Below are positions 26,499 through 37,943 of a DNA stretch of 58,523 nucleotides, one piece after another. The notes under the pieces were generated by a model, which was given only the letters and a program-made list of their open reading frames with translations, was not told the origin of the DNA and made no database searches. Source of the stretch: Oscillospiraceae bacterium HV4-5-C5C (GTDB lineage Bacteria; Bacillota; Clostridia; Saccharofermentanales; Fastidiosipilaceae); the NCBI GenBank assembly GCA_012034405.1, contig JAAVLZ010000019.1, forward strand, positions 1 to 58,523, given 5' to 3'. Position 1 is the stretch's first letter, and each line of letters opens with the position of its first letter. The translations under genes were made by a program, and so were the position numbers.

Positions 26499-26528
26499 TT
26501 GACGGTATCAGAGGACTCTGTTTATAAT
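26499..26528 (+). promoter_or_regulatory. Promoter of the hyd maturation operon
   Basis: TTGACG (26499-26504) and TATAAT (26523-26528) are separated by 18 bases. The predicted start is about 26535, leaving a leader of about 295 bases before the first start codon. Confidence 0.8.
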
Positions 26529-26534
26529 GATCAG

Positions 26535-26829
26535 ACCCAGCGCCTGACGGCTCCTGCAGTATCTGAACAGATCTGTCAGCAGTACGTCCTAGTCAAGGTA
26601 CCGGGAGTAAACGCCATCACCTGACGGAAAAGCCTGCTTGCTGATCCGGAAGCCCAGGGCGGTTCAGGCAGTCTGACTTCTGGCGCTATCGTCGGAGCTG
26701 ACTGACAGATCTGGCTGAGGTTTACCTGTAACGGGATAAACCAGGTTTCCATTTGGCTGACTTTATTAAGGCTTTTCCGTCCCGGCGGAAGAGCCTTTTT
26801 CCGCTGACCAGGACAAGGAGAACAAGCCC
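26535..26829 (+). promoter_or_regulatory. Structured leader: candidate transcription-attenuating riboswitch before TM1266-hydFEG
   Basis: CAGATCTGTCAG (26568-26579) pairs perfectly with CTGACAGATCTG (26702-26713), closing a domain of about 146 bases. Inside it, GACGGAAAAGCC (26623-26634) is perfectly complementary to GGCTTTTCCGTC (26770-26781), the 5' arm of the terminator at 26768-26800, so it can act as an antiterminator. A local hairpin (CGGA 26625-26628 and AGC 26631-26633 with GCT 26640-26642 and TCCG 26645-26648) would hide part of that segment. A further hairpin uses GGTTTA/TAAACC (26719-26742). CCTGACGG occurs twice (26543, 26620). I see no T-box sequence and none of the FMN, SAM, cobalamin, lysine or glycine signatures. 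The ligand is unknown. Confidence 0.6.
26768..26800 (+). terminator. Attenuator terminator before the hyd operon
   Basis: AAGGCTTTTCCG pairs with CGGAAGAGCCTT with one T-G wobble, around a 6-base loop, followed by TTTTT. It sits 29 bases before the first start codon of the operon it would switch off, and its 5' arm is complementary to 26623-26634. Confidence 0.8.
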
Positions 26830-27084
26830 TTGCAGCGAGTAGCCGTTATCAGCGCGATTATAGAAGATCCGCGCTGCAGTCAGGAGGCTTTTAACCACAT
26901 TATTTCTGAATTTCAGGACATGATCCGCGGCCGTCTGGGCATTCCTATGCCTGAGCAGGAGTTAGGCGTGGTAGCTCTGGTTGTGGTGGGCAGCACTGAC
27001 CAGATCAACCAGCTGACCGGCCGGCTTGGCCGGCTGGAGCATGTCACTGTCAAAACAGCGATGACTAAAAAGGAGCTGGACTGA
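26830..27084 (+). CDS. TM1266-family iron-only hydrogenase system regulator
   Basis: The 84-residue protein has the ACT-like fold of the TM1266 family (TIGR03959). It opens with VAVISAIIEDP and has the central Gly-rich LGVVALVVVGSTDQINQLTGRLG. The start is TTG 26830 with AAGGAG nine bases upstream. The family is found next to hydEFG genes and is presumed regulatory; no DNA-binding domain is present, so it may sense a small molecule or modulate maturation. Its stop overlaps the hydF start (TGATG), indicating coupled translation. Confidence 0.88.
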   Translation: MQRVAVISAIIEDPRCSQEAFNHIISEFQDMIRGRLGIPMPEQELGVVALVVVGSTDQINQLTGRLGRLEHVTVKTAMTKKELD

Positions 27085-28319
27085 TGGCGGCGCTACTGAC
27101 GCCGCGGTCTCTGCGGACGCATATTGGGATCTTCGGACGGACGAACGCCGGCAAATCCAGCTTGATCAACGCCCTGTGCGGTCAGGCCGCGGCGATTGTA
27201 TCTGACCAGGAGGGGACCACCACGGACCCGGTCTATAAAAGCATCGAGCTCTTTCCGCTGGGCCCCTGCGTCCTGATTGATACGGCCGGACTGGCTGACC
27301 ACAACAAATTGGGGAATTTGCGGCGGCAAAAAACGCTGGAAGTCCTCAACCGCTGTGATATGGCAATATATGTGGTGGACGCGGCACGCGGGCTGGAGGC
27401 GGATGAAGAGGTATTCTGCGCGGATCTGCGCCGCCGGGGACTGCCGACTCTGCTGGTCTGGCATAAGGCCGATCAGCTGGCAGCCCTGCCGGCTCCGCCT
27501 GCGGCCATAGCAGTTTCCAGCCTTAACCAAAGCGGTATCCGCCAGCTGCTGCAACGGCTGAGCCAACTCCGGCCTGAGTCTGCTGAACCGGAGCTGCTGG
27601 ACGGTCTGGTCAAAGCCGGTGATACGGTCCTGCTGATCACTCCGATTGATCAGTCTGCGCCTAAAGGCCGGCTTATTTTACCTCAGCAGCGCATTTTAAG
27701 AGACCTGCTTGACCTGGGGGCACCAGCGCTGTGTGTGCAGCCTGCCGCTATACCGCTGGCCCTGCAGACGGTTAAATCCCTGCCTGCCTTGGCTATTACT
27801 GACTCACAAGCCTTTGGCCAGGTCGACCGCTTACTGCCTCAGGCCGTCCCGCTGACGTCGTTTTCAATGCTGATGGCGCGCTGCAAAGGCGATCTGCCGC
27901 AACTGCTTTCAGGCATCCGGCAGGCAGCTTCCGGTTTAAAGGACGGTGACCGGGTGCTGGTGGCAGAAGCTTGCACCCACCACCGCCAGGAGGACGATAT
28001 CGGCCGGGTCAAAATTCCCCGCTGGTTACAGGAAAAACGCCGTCTCAACCTTCAGTTTGATTTTACCGCCGGTCATGGTTTCCCGGAGGATTTGACGCCT
28101 TACGCCTTGGTGGTTCATTGCGGGGCTTGTATGATTAACCGCAGTGAAATGCAAGCGCGGCTGCGGCAGGCTCGTCAGCAAGCCGTGCCGGTGGTAAATT
28201 ACGGCATCCTGATTGCTTGGGCAACTGGTGTATTGCCCCGGGCGCTTAAACCCCTGGGGGTTGATTTGACCTGGCCGCTGGACGGACCCTGTCCCCGGGC
28301 GGCGGAGAAACCCCTGTGA
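27084..28319 (+). CDS. hydF: [FeFe]-hydrogenase H-cluster maturation GTPase
   Basis: The 411-residue protein has an N-terminal GTPase domain (P-loop GRTNAGKSS; DTAGLADHNK; WHKADQ). The C-terminal cluster-binding domain contains ACTHHRQEDD and HCGACMIN, the CxH...HCxxC ligands of the HydF [4Fe-4S] cluster. HydF is the scaffold on which the diiron subcluster is assembled before delivery to apo-hydrogenase. It overlaps TM1266 by one base and ends in a GTGA overlap with hydE. Confidence 0.95.
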   Translation: MAALLTPRSLRTHIGIFGRTNAGKSSLINALCGQAAAIVSDQEGTTTDPVYKSIELFPLGPCVLIDTAGLADHNKLGNLRRQKTLEVLNRCDMAIYVVDAARGLEADEEVFCADLRRRGLPTLLVWHKADQLAALPAPPAAIAVSSLNQSGIRQLLQRLSQLRPESAEPELLDGLVKAGDTVLLITPIDQSAPKGRLILPQQRILRDLLDLGAPALCVQPAAIPLALQTVKSLPALAITDSQAFGQVDRLLPQAVPLTSFSMLMARCKGDLPQLLSGIRQAASGLKDGDRVLVAEACTHHRQEDDIGRVKIPRWLQEKRRLNLQFDFTAGHGFPEDLTPYALVVHCGACMINRSEMQARLRQARQQAVPVVNYGILIAWATGVLPRALKPLGVDLTWPLDGPCPRAAEKPL

Positions 28320-29434
28320 TACAGCCTGAAATGATCAATCCGGCGATGCGCAGCAAACTGCTGCGCCCGGCTAGCTCCTTTGAGGAGGCTGAGGCCTTGT
28401 CACGGCAGCTAAGCCTGCTTAACCGCGCGCAGCTGGCCCGGCTTATTGCGCTGGCCACACCGGAAACCGAGGCCTCATTGAGAGCCGCCGCTGGCTGGCT
28501 GCGGGAGCACTATTACGGCCGCAAAGTTTACCTGCGCGGTCTGATTGAATTCAGCAATGTTTGCCGCAAGGATTGTTTTTATTGCGGTATCCGCCGCTCT
28601 AACCGCAACGTGCGCCGCTACCGCCTCACTGAGGCACAGATCCTGGCTTGCTGCCGGCAAGGTTACGAGCTGGGCTATCGCACGTTTGTCCTGCAGTCCG
28701 GCGAGGACCCGGCCTTTACGCCTCTCCGTCTTGCCTGGCTGGTCGCGGAAATCCGCCGCCGATACCCTGATGTGGCGCTGACGCTGTCGGTTGGTGAGCT
28801 TGCCGCCGCCGACTACCGCCTGCTGCGCCAGGCTGGAGCCGACCGCTATCTGCTGCGGCACGAAACGGCGGATGCCGCTCACTTTGCCAGCCTTCATCCA
28901 GCCGGTCAAACCCTGCAGCAGCGCCAGACTTGCCTGCGGGAACTGGGAGCAGCAGGCTTTCAGGTGGGAGCCGGCTTTATGGTGGGCACCCCGGGACAGA
29001 CAGCTGACTGCCTGGCTCAGGATCTGCTGTTTTTAAAGGAACTCCAGCCTCAGATGATTGGCATTGGTCCGTTTATCCCGCAGCAGGATACGCCGCTGGG
29101 TCAGGATCAGCCCGGTCACCTGAGGCAGACCTTGTTACTGCTGTCTTTGCTCCGCCTGCTTTTTCCCAAAGCGTTACTGCCGGCTACCACGGCAGTCGGT
29201 ACCCTGCATCCGCTGGGCCGGGAACTGGCGTTAGGAGCCGGAGCCAACGTCTTAATGCCTAATCTTTCGCCGCAGGAGTACCGCATAGATTATGCGCTGT
29301 ATGATAACAAAATCTGCACGGGTGACGAAGCTGCCGAGTGCCGGGTCTGCCTGCAGAAGCGGGTGGAAAGCGCAGGCTATACTATTGATACAGGCCGGGG
29401 GGATCCGGTGGACTGGGAGGAAACAGGATCATGA
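28316..29434 (+). CDS. hydE: [FeFe]-hydrogenase maturation radical SAM enzyme HydE
   Basis: A 372-residue BioB-like radical SAM enzyme. The cluster motif CRKDCFYC follows LIEFSNV. QSGEDP and VGAGFMVGTPGQT are typical of HydE barrels. HydE is reported to process a cysteine-ligated Fe(CO)2CN precursor supplied by HydG. The start is a GTG overlapping the hydF stop; an alternative ATG at 28331 is possible. Its stop overlaps the hydG start (ATGATG). Confidence 0.95.
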   Translation: MIQPEMINPAMRSKLLRPASSFEEAEALSRQLSLLNRAQLARLIALATPETEASLRAAAGWLREHYYGRKVYLRGLIEFSNVCRKDCFYCGIRRSNRNVRRYRLTEAQILACCRQGYELGYRTFVLQSGEDPAFTPLRLAWLVAEIRRRYPDVALTLSVGELAAADYRLLRQAGADRYLLRHETADAAHFASLHPAGQTLQQRQTCLRELGAAGFQVGAGFMVGTPGQTADCLAQDLLFLKELQPQMIGIGPFIPQQDTPLGQDQPGHLRQTLLLLSLLRLLFPKALLPATTAVGTLHPLGRELALGAGANVLMPNLSPQEYRIDYALYDNKICTGDEAAECRVCLQKRVESAGYTIDTGRGDPVDWEETGS

Positions 29435-30837
29435 TGGAAATCAATCAGGCTTATATAGAGACCTTGCTAGAGCAAGCCCGGGCAGCCGGAATCAGAGAAC
29501 AGGAAGCAGCCCTGAAGCAGGCAGAAGCGATACCTGAGCAGCTGAACGGGGTGAAACTATCTGATCGTGATATCGCGCTGCTGCTGCAGATCCGGCGCCC
29601 GGACCTGCTGACGCGTCTGTTTGCTGCGGCCGGTGCGGTGAAAGACAGGATTTACGGCCGGAGAGTGGTGCTGTTTGCCCCACTCTATGTTTCAAATTAC
29701 TGTGTTAACCGCTGCGTTTACTGCGGTTTTAAGCAGTCCAATGCTCTGGCGCGCCGCCGCCTCAGCTTTCAGGAAATCCAGGATGAGGTGCAGGTCCTGG
29801 AGCGGATGGGCCATAAACGGCTGGCTCTGGAGGCTGGCGAAGATCCCCAGCATTGTGATATTCAGTATATCCTGAGCTGCCTGGACGCAATTTACAGTAC
29901 GAAGCTTGATAACGGGAGCATCCGCCGGGTCAACGTCAATATAGCGGCTACCACGGTTGATGAGTACCGCCTGCTGCATGAAAAGGGCATTGGTACTTAC
30001 ATTCTGTTTCAGGAAACCTATCATCAGCCCACCTATGCCGCTATGCATCCCAGCTGCCGCAAGAGCGACTACAACTATCACCTGACCGCCTTTGACCGGG
30101 CGATGCAGGCCGGGATTGATGATGTCGGCGCTGGCGTGTTGTTTGGTCTGGCTGATCCGGAATTTGAAGTGCTTGGCCTGCTGCTGCACAATAATTATCT
30201 GGATCGCACGTATGGAACAGGTTTTCATACCATATCCATGCCGCGACTGCGGCCGGCAGAAGGTATGGAACTGGCAGCCTTTCCTCATCTGGTGGATGAC
30301 CGGACCTTTGAACGCCTGGTCGCCATTATCCGGCTGGCGGTCCCCTACACCGGCATCATCATGTCCACCAGGGAAAGCGCAGCCATGCGAGACCGTTTGC
30401 TTCGTCACGGCGTCTCTCAGGTATCAGCCGGCTCCAATACGGATATCGGCGGTTACAAAAAGGACGCGGAGCAGCCGCGGGTGCCTGCCGGCGGCCAATT
30501 TGAGCTGTCGGATGAACGCCGGCCGGATCAGATGATTACGGCTTTAATTGAACAAGGCTACATCCCCAGCTATTGCACGGCCTGCTACCGCCAGGGGCGG
30601 ACCGGTGACCGCTTTATGCAACTGGCCAAAACCGGGGCGATTCACAATGTCTGCACGCCTAACGCGCTGCTGACCCTGCAGGAATACCTGCTGGACTACG
30701 GCGATCCTAGCCTCAGACAACTGGGAGCGTCGCTGCTGGAAAAAGAATGCGCGGCACTTGAAAATGCCCCTGTACGTCAGGCTCTGAAGCAAAAATTGCA
30801 CCGGCTGAAAGCTGGTGAAAGAGACTTGTATTTTTAA
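29431..30837 (+). CDS. hydG: [FeFe]-hydrogenase maturation radical SAM tyrosine lyase HydG
   Basis: The 468-residue ThiH-like enzyme has the N-terminal radical SAM motif CVNRCVYC and the C-terminal second-cluster motif (YCTACYRQGRTGDRF, then HNVC), which distinguishes HydG from ThiH. It cleaves tyrosine to p-cresol and dehydroglycine, giving the CO and CN- ligands of the H-cluster. It is the last gene of the coupled operon. The promoter of the FMN riboswitch transcript overlaps its final codons. The hydrogenase itself is not in the window. Confidence 0.96.
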   Translation: MMEINQAYIETLLEQARAAGIREQEAALKQAEAIPEQLNGVKLSDRDIALLLQIRRPDLLTRLFAAAGAVKDRIYGRRVVLFAPLYVSNYCVNRCVYCGFKQSNALARRRLSFQEIQDEVQVLERMGHKRLALEAGEDPQHCDIQYILSCLDAIYSTKLDNGSIRRVNVNIAATTVDEYRLLHEKGIGTYILFQETYHQPTYAAMHPSCRKSDYNYHLTAFDRAMQAGIDDVGAGVLFGLADPEFEVLGLLLHNNYLDRTYGTGFHTISMPRLRPAEGMELAAFPHLVDDRTFERLVAIIRLAVPYTGIIMSTRESAAMRDRLLRHGVSQVSAGSNTDIGGYKKDAEQPRVPAGGQFELSDERRPDQMITALIEQGYIPSYCTACYRQGRTGDRFMQLAKTGAIHNVCTPNALLTLQEYLLDYGDPSLRQLGASLLEKECAALENAPVRQALKQKLHRLKAGERDLYF

Positions 30838-30855
30838 TTCCATGCGTGTTATAAT
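30826..30855 (+). promoter_or_regulatory. Promoter of the FMN riboswitch-ribU transcript
   Basis: TTGTAT (30826-30831) and TATAAT (30850-30855) have an 18-base spacer and a TGT extension before the -10. The -35 lies inside the last codons of hydG. Confidence 0.75.
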
Positions 30856-30872
30856 CCCGCTAGAAGAAGCTG

Positions 30873-30996
30873 TCTTCGGGGGCGGGGTGAGATTCCCCAC
30901 CGGCGGTGATGCACCAAGTGTGACAAGCCCGCGAGCCTGAAAGGGCATGACCCGGTTTGAATCCGGAGCCGACGGTAGAGTCCGGATGAAAGAAGA
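30873..30996 (+). ncRNA. FMN riboswitch (RFN element)
   Basis: The conserved FMN aptamer blocks are all present: GGGGCGGGGTGAGATTCCCC, ACCGGCGGT, GCCCGCGAGCC, CCGACGGTAGAGTCCGGATG and AAAGAAG. P1 pairs TCTTC (30873-30877) with GAAGA (30992-30996). It is followed by a terminator and ribU, so FMN should reduce riboflavin uptake by premature termination. Confidence 0.96.
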
Positions 30997-31015
30997 TTGT
31001 TCAGCCTGAACATGT

Positions 31016-31050
31016 AACGCCCTGAGCAGAGATCTGCCCGGGGCGTTTTT
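31016..31050 (+). terminator. Expression-platform terminator of the FMN riboswitch
   Basis: AACGCCC pairs with GGGCGTT and an inner GCAGA with TCTGC, followed by a T-run. It lies between the FMN aptamer and ribU. Confidence 0.85.
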
Positions 31051-31094
31051 ACGTCCGAGTACACAGCTGATTTCAAGAAATGAGGTAAATGAAC

Positions 31095-31643
31095 ATGGAA
31101 AGAAAAGCGACGTATCGGATGACTGAAATGGCGATTCTCACCGCCTTGTCTATTGTTTTGCTGCTGTTGATTCAATTCCCGATTTTCCCTGCCGCGCCCT
31201 ATCTAAAGTATGACATGGCAGATGTGCCCATTATCCTGGGAGGCCTGTTGCTGGGTCCGCTGCCCGGCCTGCTGATCCTGGCGCTGGCGGCGGCGATTCA
31301 GGCTTTTTTGATTGTGGGCGACGGCATCATTGGTTTTTTGATGCATTTTCTGGCATCAAGCATCCTGATGCTGCTGCCTGCGATCTTTTTCAGACATAGC
31401 CATAAAAAAAGCAGGGTCATCACCGGCGGCGTACTGGGCGTTCTGGCGATGGCGGCCATGATGGCATTCTGGAATTTGATATTTACGCCGATATATACCG
31501 GAATGCCGCGGGCAGATGTGGTGCCGCTGCTGCTGCCGGTCATTATACCGTTTAATCTGATTAAGGGCGGCGTCAACATGCTGATCAGCTTTGTCCTGTA
31601 TCACGCGCTGAATCCGGTGCACCGCCGGGTTTACCAGCACTGA
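31095..31643 (+). CDS. ribU: Riboflavin ECF transporter substrate-binding subunit (RibU-like)
   Basis: An integral membrane S-component with about six hydrophobic segments. The N-terminal TYRMTEMAILTALSIV and the loop LKYDMADVP are typical of RibU. It binds riboflavin and works with shared ECF energising subunits (EcfA/A'/T) encoded elsewhere. A GAGG site at 31082 favours ATG 31095; ATG 31089, three bases from the site, is less likely. The FMN riboswitch upstream supports the vitamin specificity. Confidence 0.92.
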   Translation: MERKATYRMTEMAILTALSIVLLLLIQFPIFPAAPYLKYDMADVPIILGGLLLGPLPGLLILALAAAIQAFLIVGDGIIGFLMHFLASSILMLLPAIFFRHSHKKSRVITGGVLGVLAMAAMMAFWNLIFTPIYTGMPRADVVPLLLPVIIPFNLIKGGVNMLISFVLYHALNPVHRRVYQH

Positions 31644-31684
31644 GCCCGCGGGCGGGTCTTTGGCCTGACACCAAACGGACTGAC

Positions 31685-31729
31685 GCCAAAACGGCGGCAC
31701 CCTTGAGATCAAGGGTGCCGCCGTTTGGC
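31685..31729. terminator. Long inverted repeat, bidirectional terminator
   Basis: Arms of about 21 bp (ACGGCGGCACCCTTGA against TCAAGGGTGCCGCCGT, extended outward by GCCAAA/TTTGGC with one bulged A) enclose GA. It lies between the convergent ribU and flavin reductase-like genes. T-runs are short on both sides, so efficiency is uncertain. Confidence 0.65.
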
Positions 31730-31751
31730 TATACAGCTGCCGTCCCAGGTT

Positions 31752-32309
31752 TTACTCTGATACCGCTTCTGATGACAAATGCTGGGAACTCAGCAGCGCC
31801 GCGGTTATTTCTCCCACATAGCGGATATGCAGGTCATTGGCGGGATAAAACTGCCGCATATAATCAGGATCAACAAAGCCCGCCGCTTCATAAGGCTGGC
31901 GGTAGAGCTTTTTACAGATTAAAATCAGATCAGCCTGCTCTATATAAGGTACCTGGTCTTCGCTGAGCAAGGTTAACCCGCAGGCAGCAAATTTATCACC
32001 GTCCCTGCCGCTGTGACTGCCGCAGTAGTTCAGGGCTTTGCGGTAATCGCGATTCAGAAAACTCAGGCTGAAGCCCGGCGACCTGTCCAGAAACTCCCGC
32101 GTGTAGCGGTCCGGCCGGATGACCAGCTCCGCGACCGGCCGGTTCCACATAACGCCAAGCTGACCCCATGAAGCGGTCATGCAGTTGGCCTGCTCCGGCG
32201 TGCCGGCGGTGACCAGCATCCAGTTTTCTCCAATCAGTTCAAAGGGATTGAATTTGATGCTTTCCGGAGCTATGCGCTGGAAGCGCTCGGCAGATGGATT
32301 TTCTTTCAT
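31752..32309 (-). CDS. Flavin reductase-like (FMN-binding) domain protein
   Basis: ATG 32309 with AAAGGAG upstream gives a 185-residue protein; the open frame extends 11 codons further without a binding site. It has the split-barrel flavin reductase-like pattern (NWMLVTAGTPEQANCMTASWGQLGVMWNRPVAEL cut into strand segments, and the RYTREFLDRSPGFSLSFL region). Such proteins bind FMN and act as flavin or small-molecule reductases in anaerobes. It lies 46 bases downstream of the beta-galactosidase gene on the same strand, so it may be co-transcribed. The physiological electron acceptor is unknown. Confidence 0.85.
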   Translation of the reverse strand: MKENPSAERFQRIAPESIKFNPFELIGENWMLVTAGTPEQANCMTASWGQLGVMWNRPVAELVIRPDRYTREFLDRSPGFSLSFLNRDYRKALNYCGSHSGRDGDKFAACGLTLLSEDQVPYIEQADLILICKKLYRQPYEAAGFVDPDYMRQFYPANDLHIRYVGEITAALLSSQHLSSEAVSE

Positions 32310-32354
32310 GGGGTACAACTCCTTTCTTCTGTGCCGTGACACCGCGCTCAGGCT

Positions 32355-35762
<3,408 letters not shown>

Positions 35763-35853
35763 CTAACCTCGTCTGATATAATTCCTGTATAAGCAGGTTT
35801 CAGGCTAAGTGTAACAGAAATAAGGCACGCGGGAGACGTCAGTGACGCATATT

Positions 35854-35883
35854 TTAGGTTATGATAGATTAGGTTATAGTAGA
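35854..35883. repeat. 15-bp imperfect tandem repeat
   Basis: TTAGGTTATGATAGA (35854-35868) is followed by TTAGGTTATAGTAGA (35869-35883). The copies differ at two positions and contain -10-like TATGAT and TATAGT. They lie in the region between lacZ and the TPM-like gene and might bind a regulator. Confidence 0.6.
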
Positions 35884-35990
35884 TTTGTATTGACAGTCAG
35901 GTCCGGTGCCTCATCTTTTGGTCACTATCGGGGGCCATCGGGCCATTTGCTTCAGCTTTTTGATCGTGATCTGTAAAGGAGAGTGGCGCA

Positions 35991-37079
35991 ATGGGTAGAG
36001 CCGGAGGCGGCGGAGGCGGATTTGGCGGCGGCGGCGGCCGCAGTTTTGGCGGCGGAGGCGGGCGCAGCTTTGGCGGTCGCTCCGGCGGCGGCGGACGCGC
36101 GGGCGGCAGCTTTGGCGGCGGACGTTCCGGCGGCGGTGGCTTTGGTGGACCCCGGCCTGGCGGCGGTGGCTTTGGCGGGCCTCGGTCTGGCGGCGGCTTT
36201 GGTCCTATGTGGACACCGATCTGGTTTGGTTCCGGTCCGCGGGGCCCGCGTTACCGCCGTAATAATGGCTGCGGCTGCGGGACCCTGGGCTGCTCTACCG
36301 TATTAGGTGCGGTTATAATCTTTGTGGTGGCAATCAGCATTATCTTTTCCGCCATGGGCTCAAGCTTTTCAACGGTATCCGCCGGCAGCGGCAGCAGCAG
36401 CTCGATTACCCGCTCCACCATTAAGCGTGAGGCTTTGCCCGCCGGTTCCGTCAATGAGACGGGCTATTACACAGATGACCTGGACTGGATTAAAAACGTC
36501 ACTACCCTGGAGTCCGGTATGAAATCCTTTTATAAAGCGACCGGTGTCCAGCCTTATCTGTACATTACGGATAACTTTGACGGGGAGCATTATCCTACGG
36601 ACGCTGAGGCGGAAACCTTTGCCAACAATCTGTATGACAGTTTGTTTACAGATGAAGCTCACAGTTTGCTCATATTTTTTGAGTATAATAGTGAATATCA
36701 CACCTGGTATGTTAATGGGACGCAGGCCAAGACCGTGCTTGATCAGGAGGCTATGGACATCCTGCTCGACTATGTTGACCGCTACTATTATGAATCGTCC
36801 CTGACAGAGGATGAAATGTTCAGTAAAGCATACCAGCAGGCCGGCAAGCGGATCATGACCGTGACGCGGTCCCCCTGGATACCGGTTCTGGTGGTGGCGG
36901 GAATCATCGTCATTCTGGCTTTTGCCTATTATTGGTGGAGAAAGTCCAAGGAAAAAAAGGCTGAGCAGGATAAGCGGACTGAGGAGATCCTGAACACACC
37001 GCTGGAGTCTTTTGGGGACGGTCAGGCTGAAGATCTGGCTAAAAAGTACCAGGAAAAATCGGATCAGAGCGGCAAGTGA
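35991..37079 (+). CDS. TPM/YgcG-like membrane protein with Gly-rich N-terminus
   Basis: The 362-residue protein begins with about 70 residues of Gly/Arg/Ser/Phe repeats (GGGGGRSFGG type). A membrane helix (near residues 103-122), a TPM-like globular domain (TGYYTDDLDWIKNVTTLESGM and FANNLYDSLF) and a second membrane helix near 303-322 with a charged tail follow. TPM domains occur in envelope proteins and have been linked to photosystem repair in plants and to unknown functions in bacteria. A GGAGAG site precedes the ATG. The next gene encodes PspA, so a joint role in membrane maintenance is plausible. Confidence 0.7.
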   Translation: MGRAGGGGGGFGGGGGRSFGGGGGRSFGGRSGGGGRAGGSFGGGRSGGGGFGGPRPGGGGFGGPRSGGGFGPMWTPIWFGSGPRGPRYRRNNGCGCGTLGCSTVLGAVIIFVVAISIIFSAMGSSFSTVSAGSGSSSSITRSTIKREALPAGSVNETGYYTDDLDWIKNVTTLESGMKSFYKATGVQPYLYITDNFDGEHYPTDAEAETFANNLYDSLFTDEAHSLLIFFEYNSEYHTWYVNGTQAKTVLDQEAMDILLDYVDRYYYESSLTEDEMFSKAYQQAGKRIMTVTRSPWIPVLVVAGIIVILAFAYYWWRKSKEKKAEQDKRTEEILNTPLESFGDGQAEDLAKKYQEKSDQSGK

Positions 37080-37151
37080 TCAGGCGTTGACAGGAGCATC
37101 GGCCCCGCAGGCGCGGGGTATGCAAGTTTGTAACAGAAAAGGAGCGTACAA

Positions 37152-37832
37152 ATGGGTATTTTATCAAGGTTCAGTGACATCATTTCATCTAACATCAATG
37201 CATTGTTGGATAAGGCGGAAGATCCATCAAAAATGGTTGATGAGTATCTGCGCAAAATGACCGCTGATTTGGCTGACGTCAAACAGGAGACGGCCGGCGT
37301 TATGGCGGAGGAAAGCCGCTGTAAGCGGCTGGTTGATGAAAACAAAGCGGAAGTAGCCAAGTATATGGATCTGGCTAAAAAAGCGCTGACCGCGGGCAGT
37401 GAAGATGATGCGCGCGTGTTTCTGGGCAAAAAGCAGCAGCTTGAAGCGGAAGGCGCCAGCCTGCAGACTGCTTATGCCGCCGCACATGAAAACGCGATCA
37501 AGATGCGCCAGATGCATGACAAACTGGTAAAGGACATCAACACCCTCAATGCCCGCCGCCAGAGCATCAAGGCAAAAGTGGCCGTGGCTAAAACTCAGAA
37601 GAAAGTCAATGAGCTGGGTGCCTCGGCAGACAAGCTGCAGGATAATATGGGCGCGTTTGAACGGATGGAAGCTAAAGCCGATCAGATGCTGGATGAAGCT
37701 AATGCCATGTCGGAGTTGAACAGCCAGCCGGTTGATGAGGCTCAGGCTTTGGAGGACAAGTACCGTAAAGGCGACACGGATGCTTCTGTTGAGGATGAGT
37801 TGTCCAAGCTGAAACAGCAGATGGGACTTTAA
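37152..37832 (+). CDS. PspA/IM30-family membrane-stress protein
   Basis: A 226-residue, nearly all-helical coiled-coil protein. The N-terminal amphipathic helix (GILSRFSDIISSNINALLDKAEDPSKMVDEYLRKM) is diagnostic of PspA/IM30/Vipp1, which belong to the ESCRT-III-like fold. It binds the inner face of the membrane and protects its integrity under stress. It lies 72 bases after the TPM-like gene, probably in one transcript. No PspB/PspC or LiaRS-type partners are beside it. Confidence 0.92.
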   Translation: MGILSRFSDIISSNINALLDKAEDPSKMVDEYLRKMTADLADVKQETAGVMAEESRCKRLVDENKAEVAKYMDLAKKALTAGSEDDARVFLGKKQQLEAEGASLQTAYAAAHENAIKMRQMHDKLVKDINTLNARRQSIKAKVAVAKTQKKVNELGASADKLQDNMGAFERMEAKADQMLDEANAMSELNSQPVDEAQALEDKYRKGDTDASVEDELSKLKQQMGL

Positions 37833-37865
37833 ACTGACTCCGGCAGCCTCAGGGTCCGGTTCAGA

Positions 37866-37892
37866 CTGCCGGCGGCCGCAGGCCGCCGGCAG
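37866..37892. repeat. Perfect 12-bp hairpin
   Basis: CTGCCGGCGGCC and GGCCGCCGGCAG flank GCA. It lies between pspA and the FHA-FtsW gene. There is no T-run directly after it, so it may be an mRNA processing or stability element, or a weak terminator. Confidence 0.6.
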
Positions 37893-37943
37893 CTGATCTG
37901 TGTCCGGGCTGCCTTTTCTTTAAGCCTGAACAAAGGAGATCAT

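Noticed and set aside
26535-26829. T-box or 6S-like RNA for the hyd leader
   Set aside because: The T-box sequence and a specifier loop are absent. A 6S-like rod does not explain the 12-base complement between the inner domain and a terminator just ahead of coding genes. Not excluded without a covariance search.
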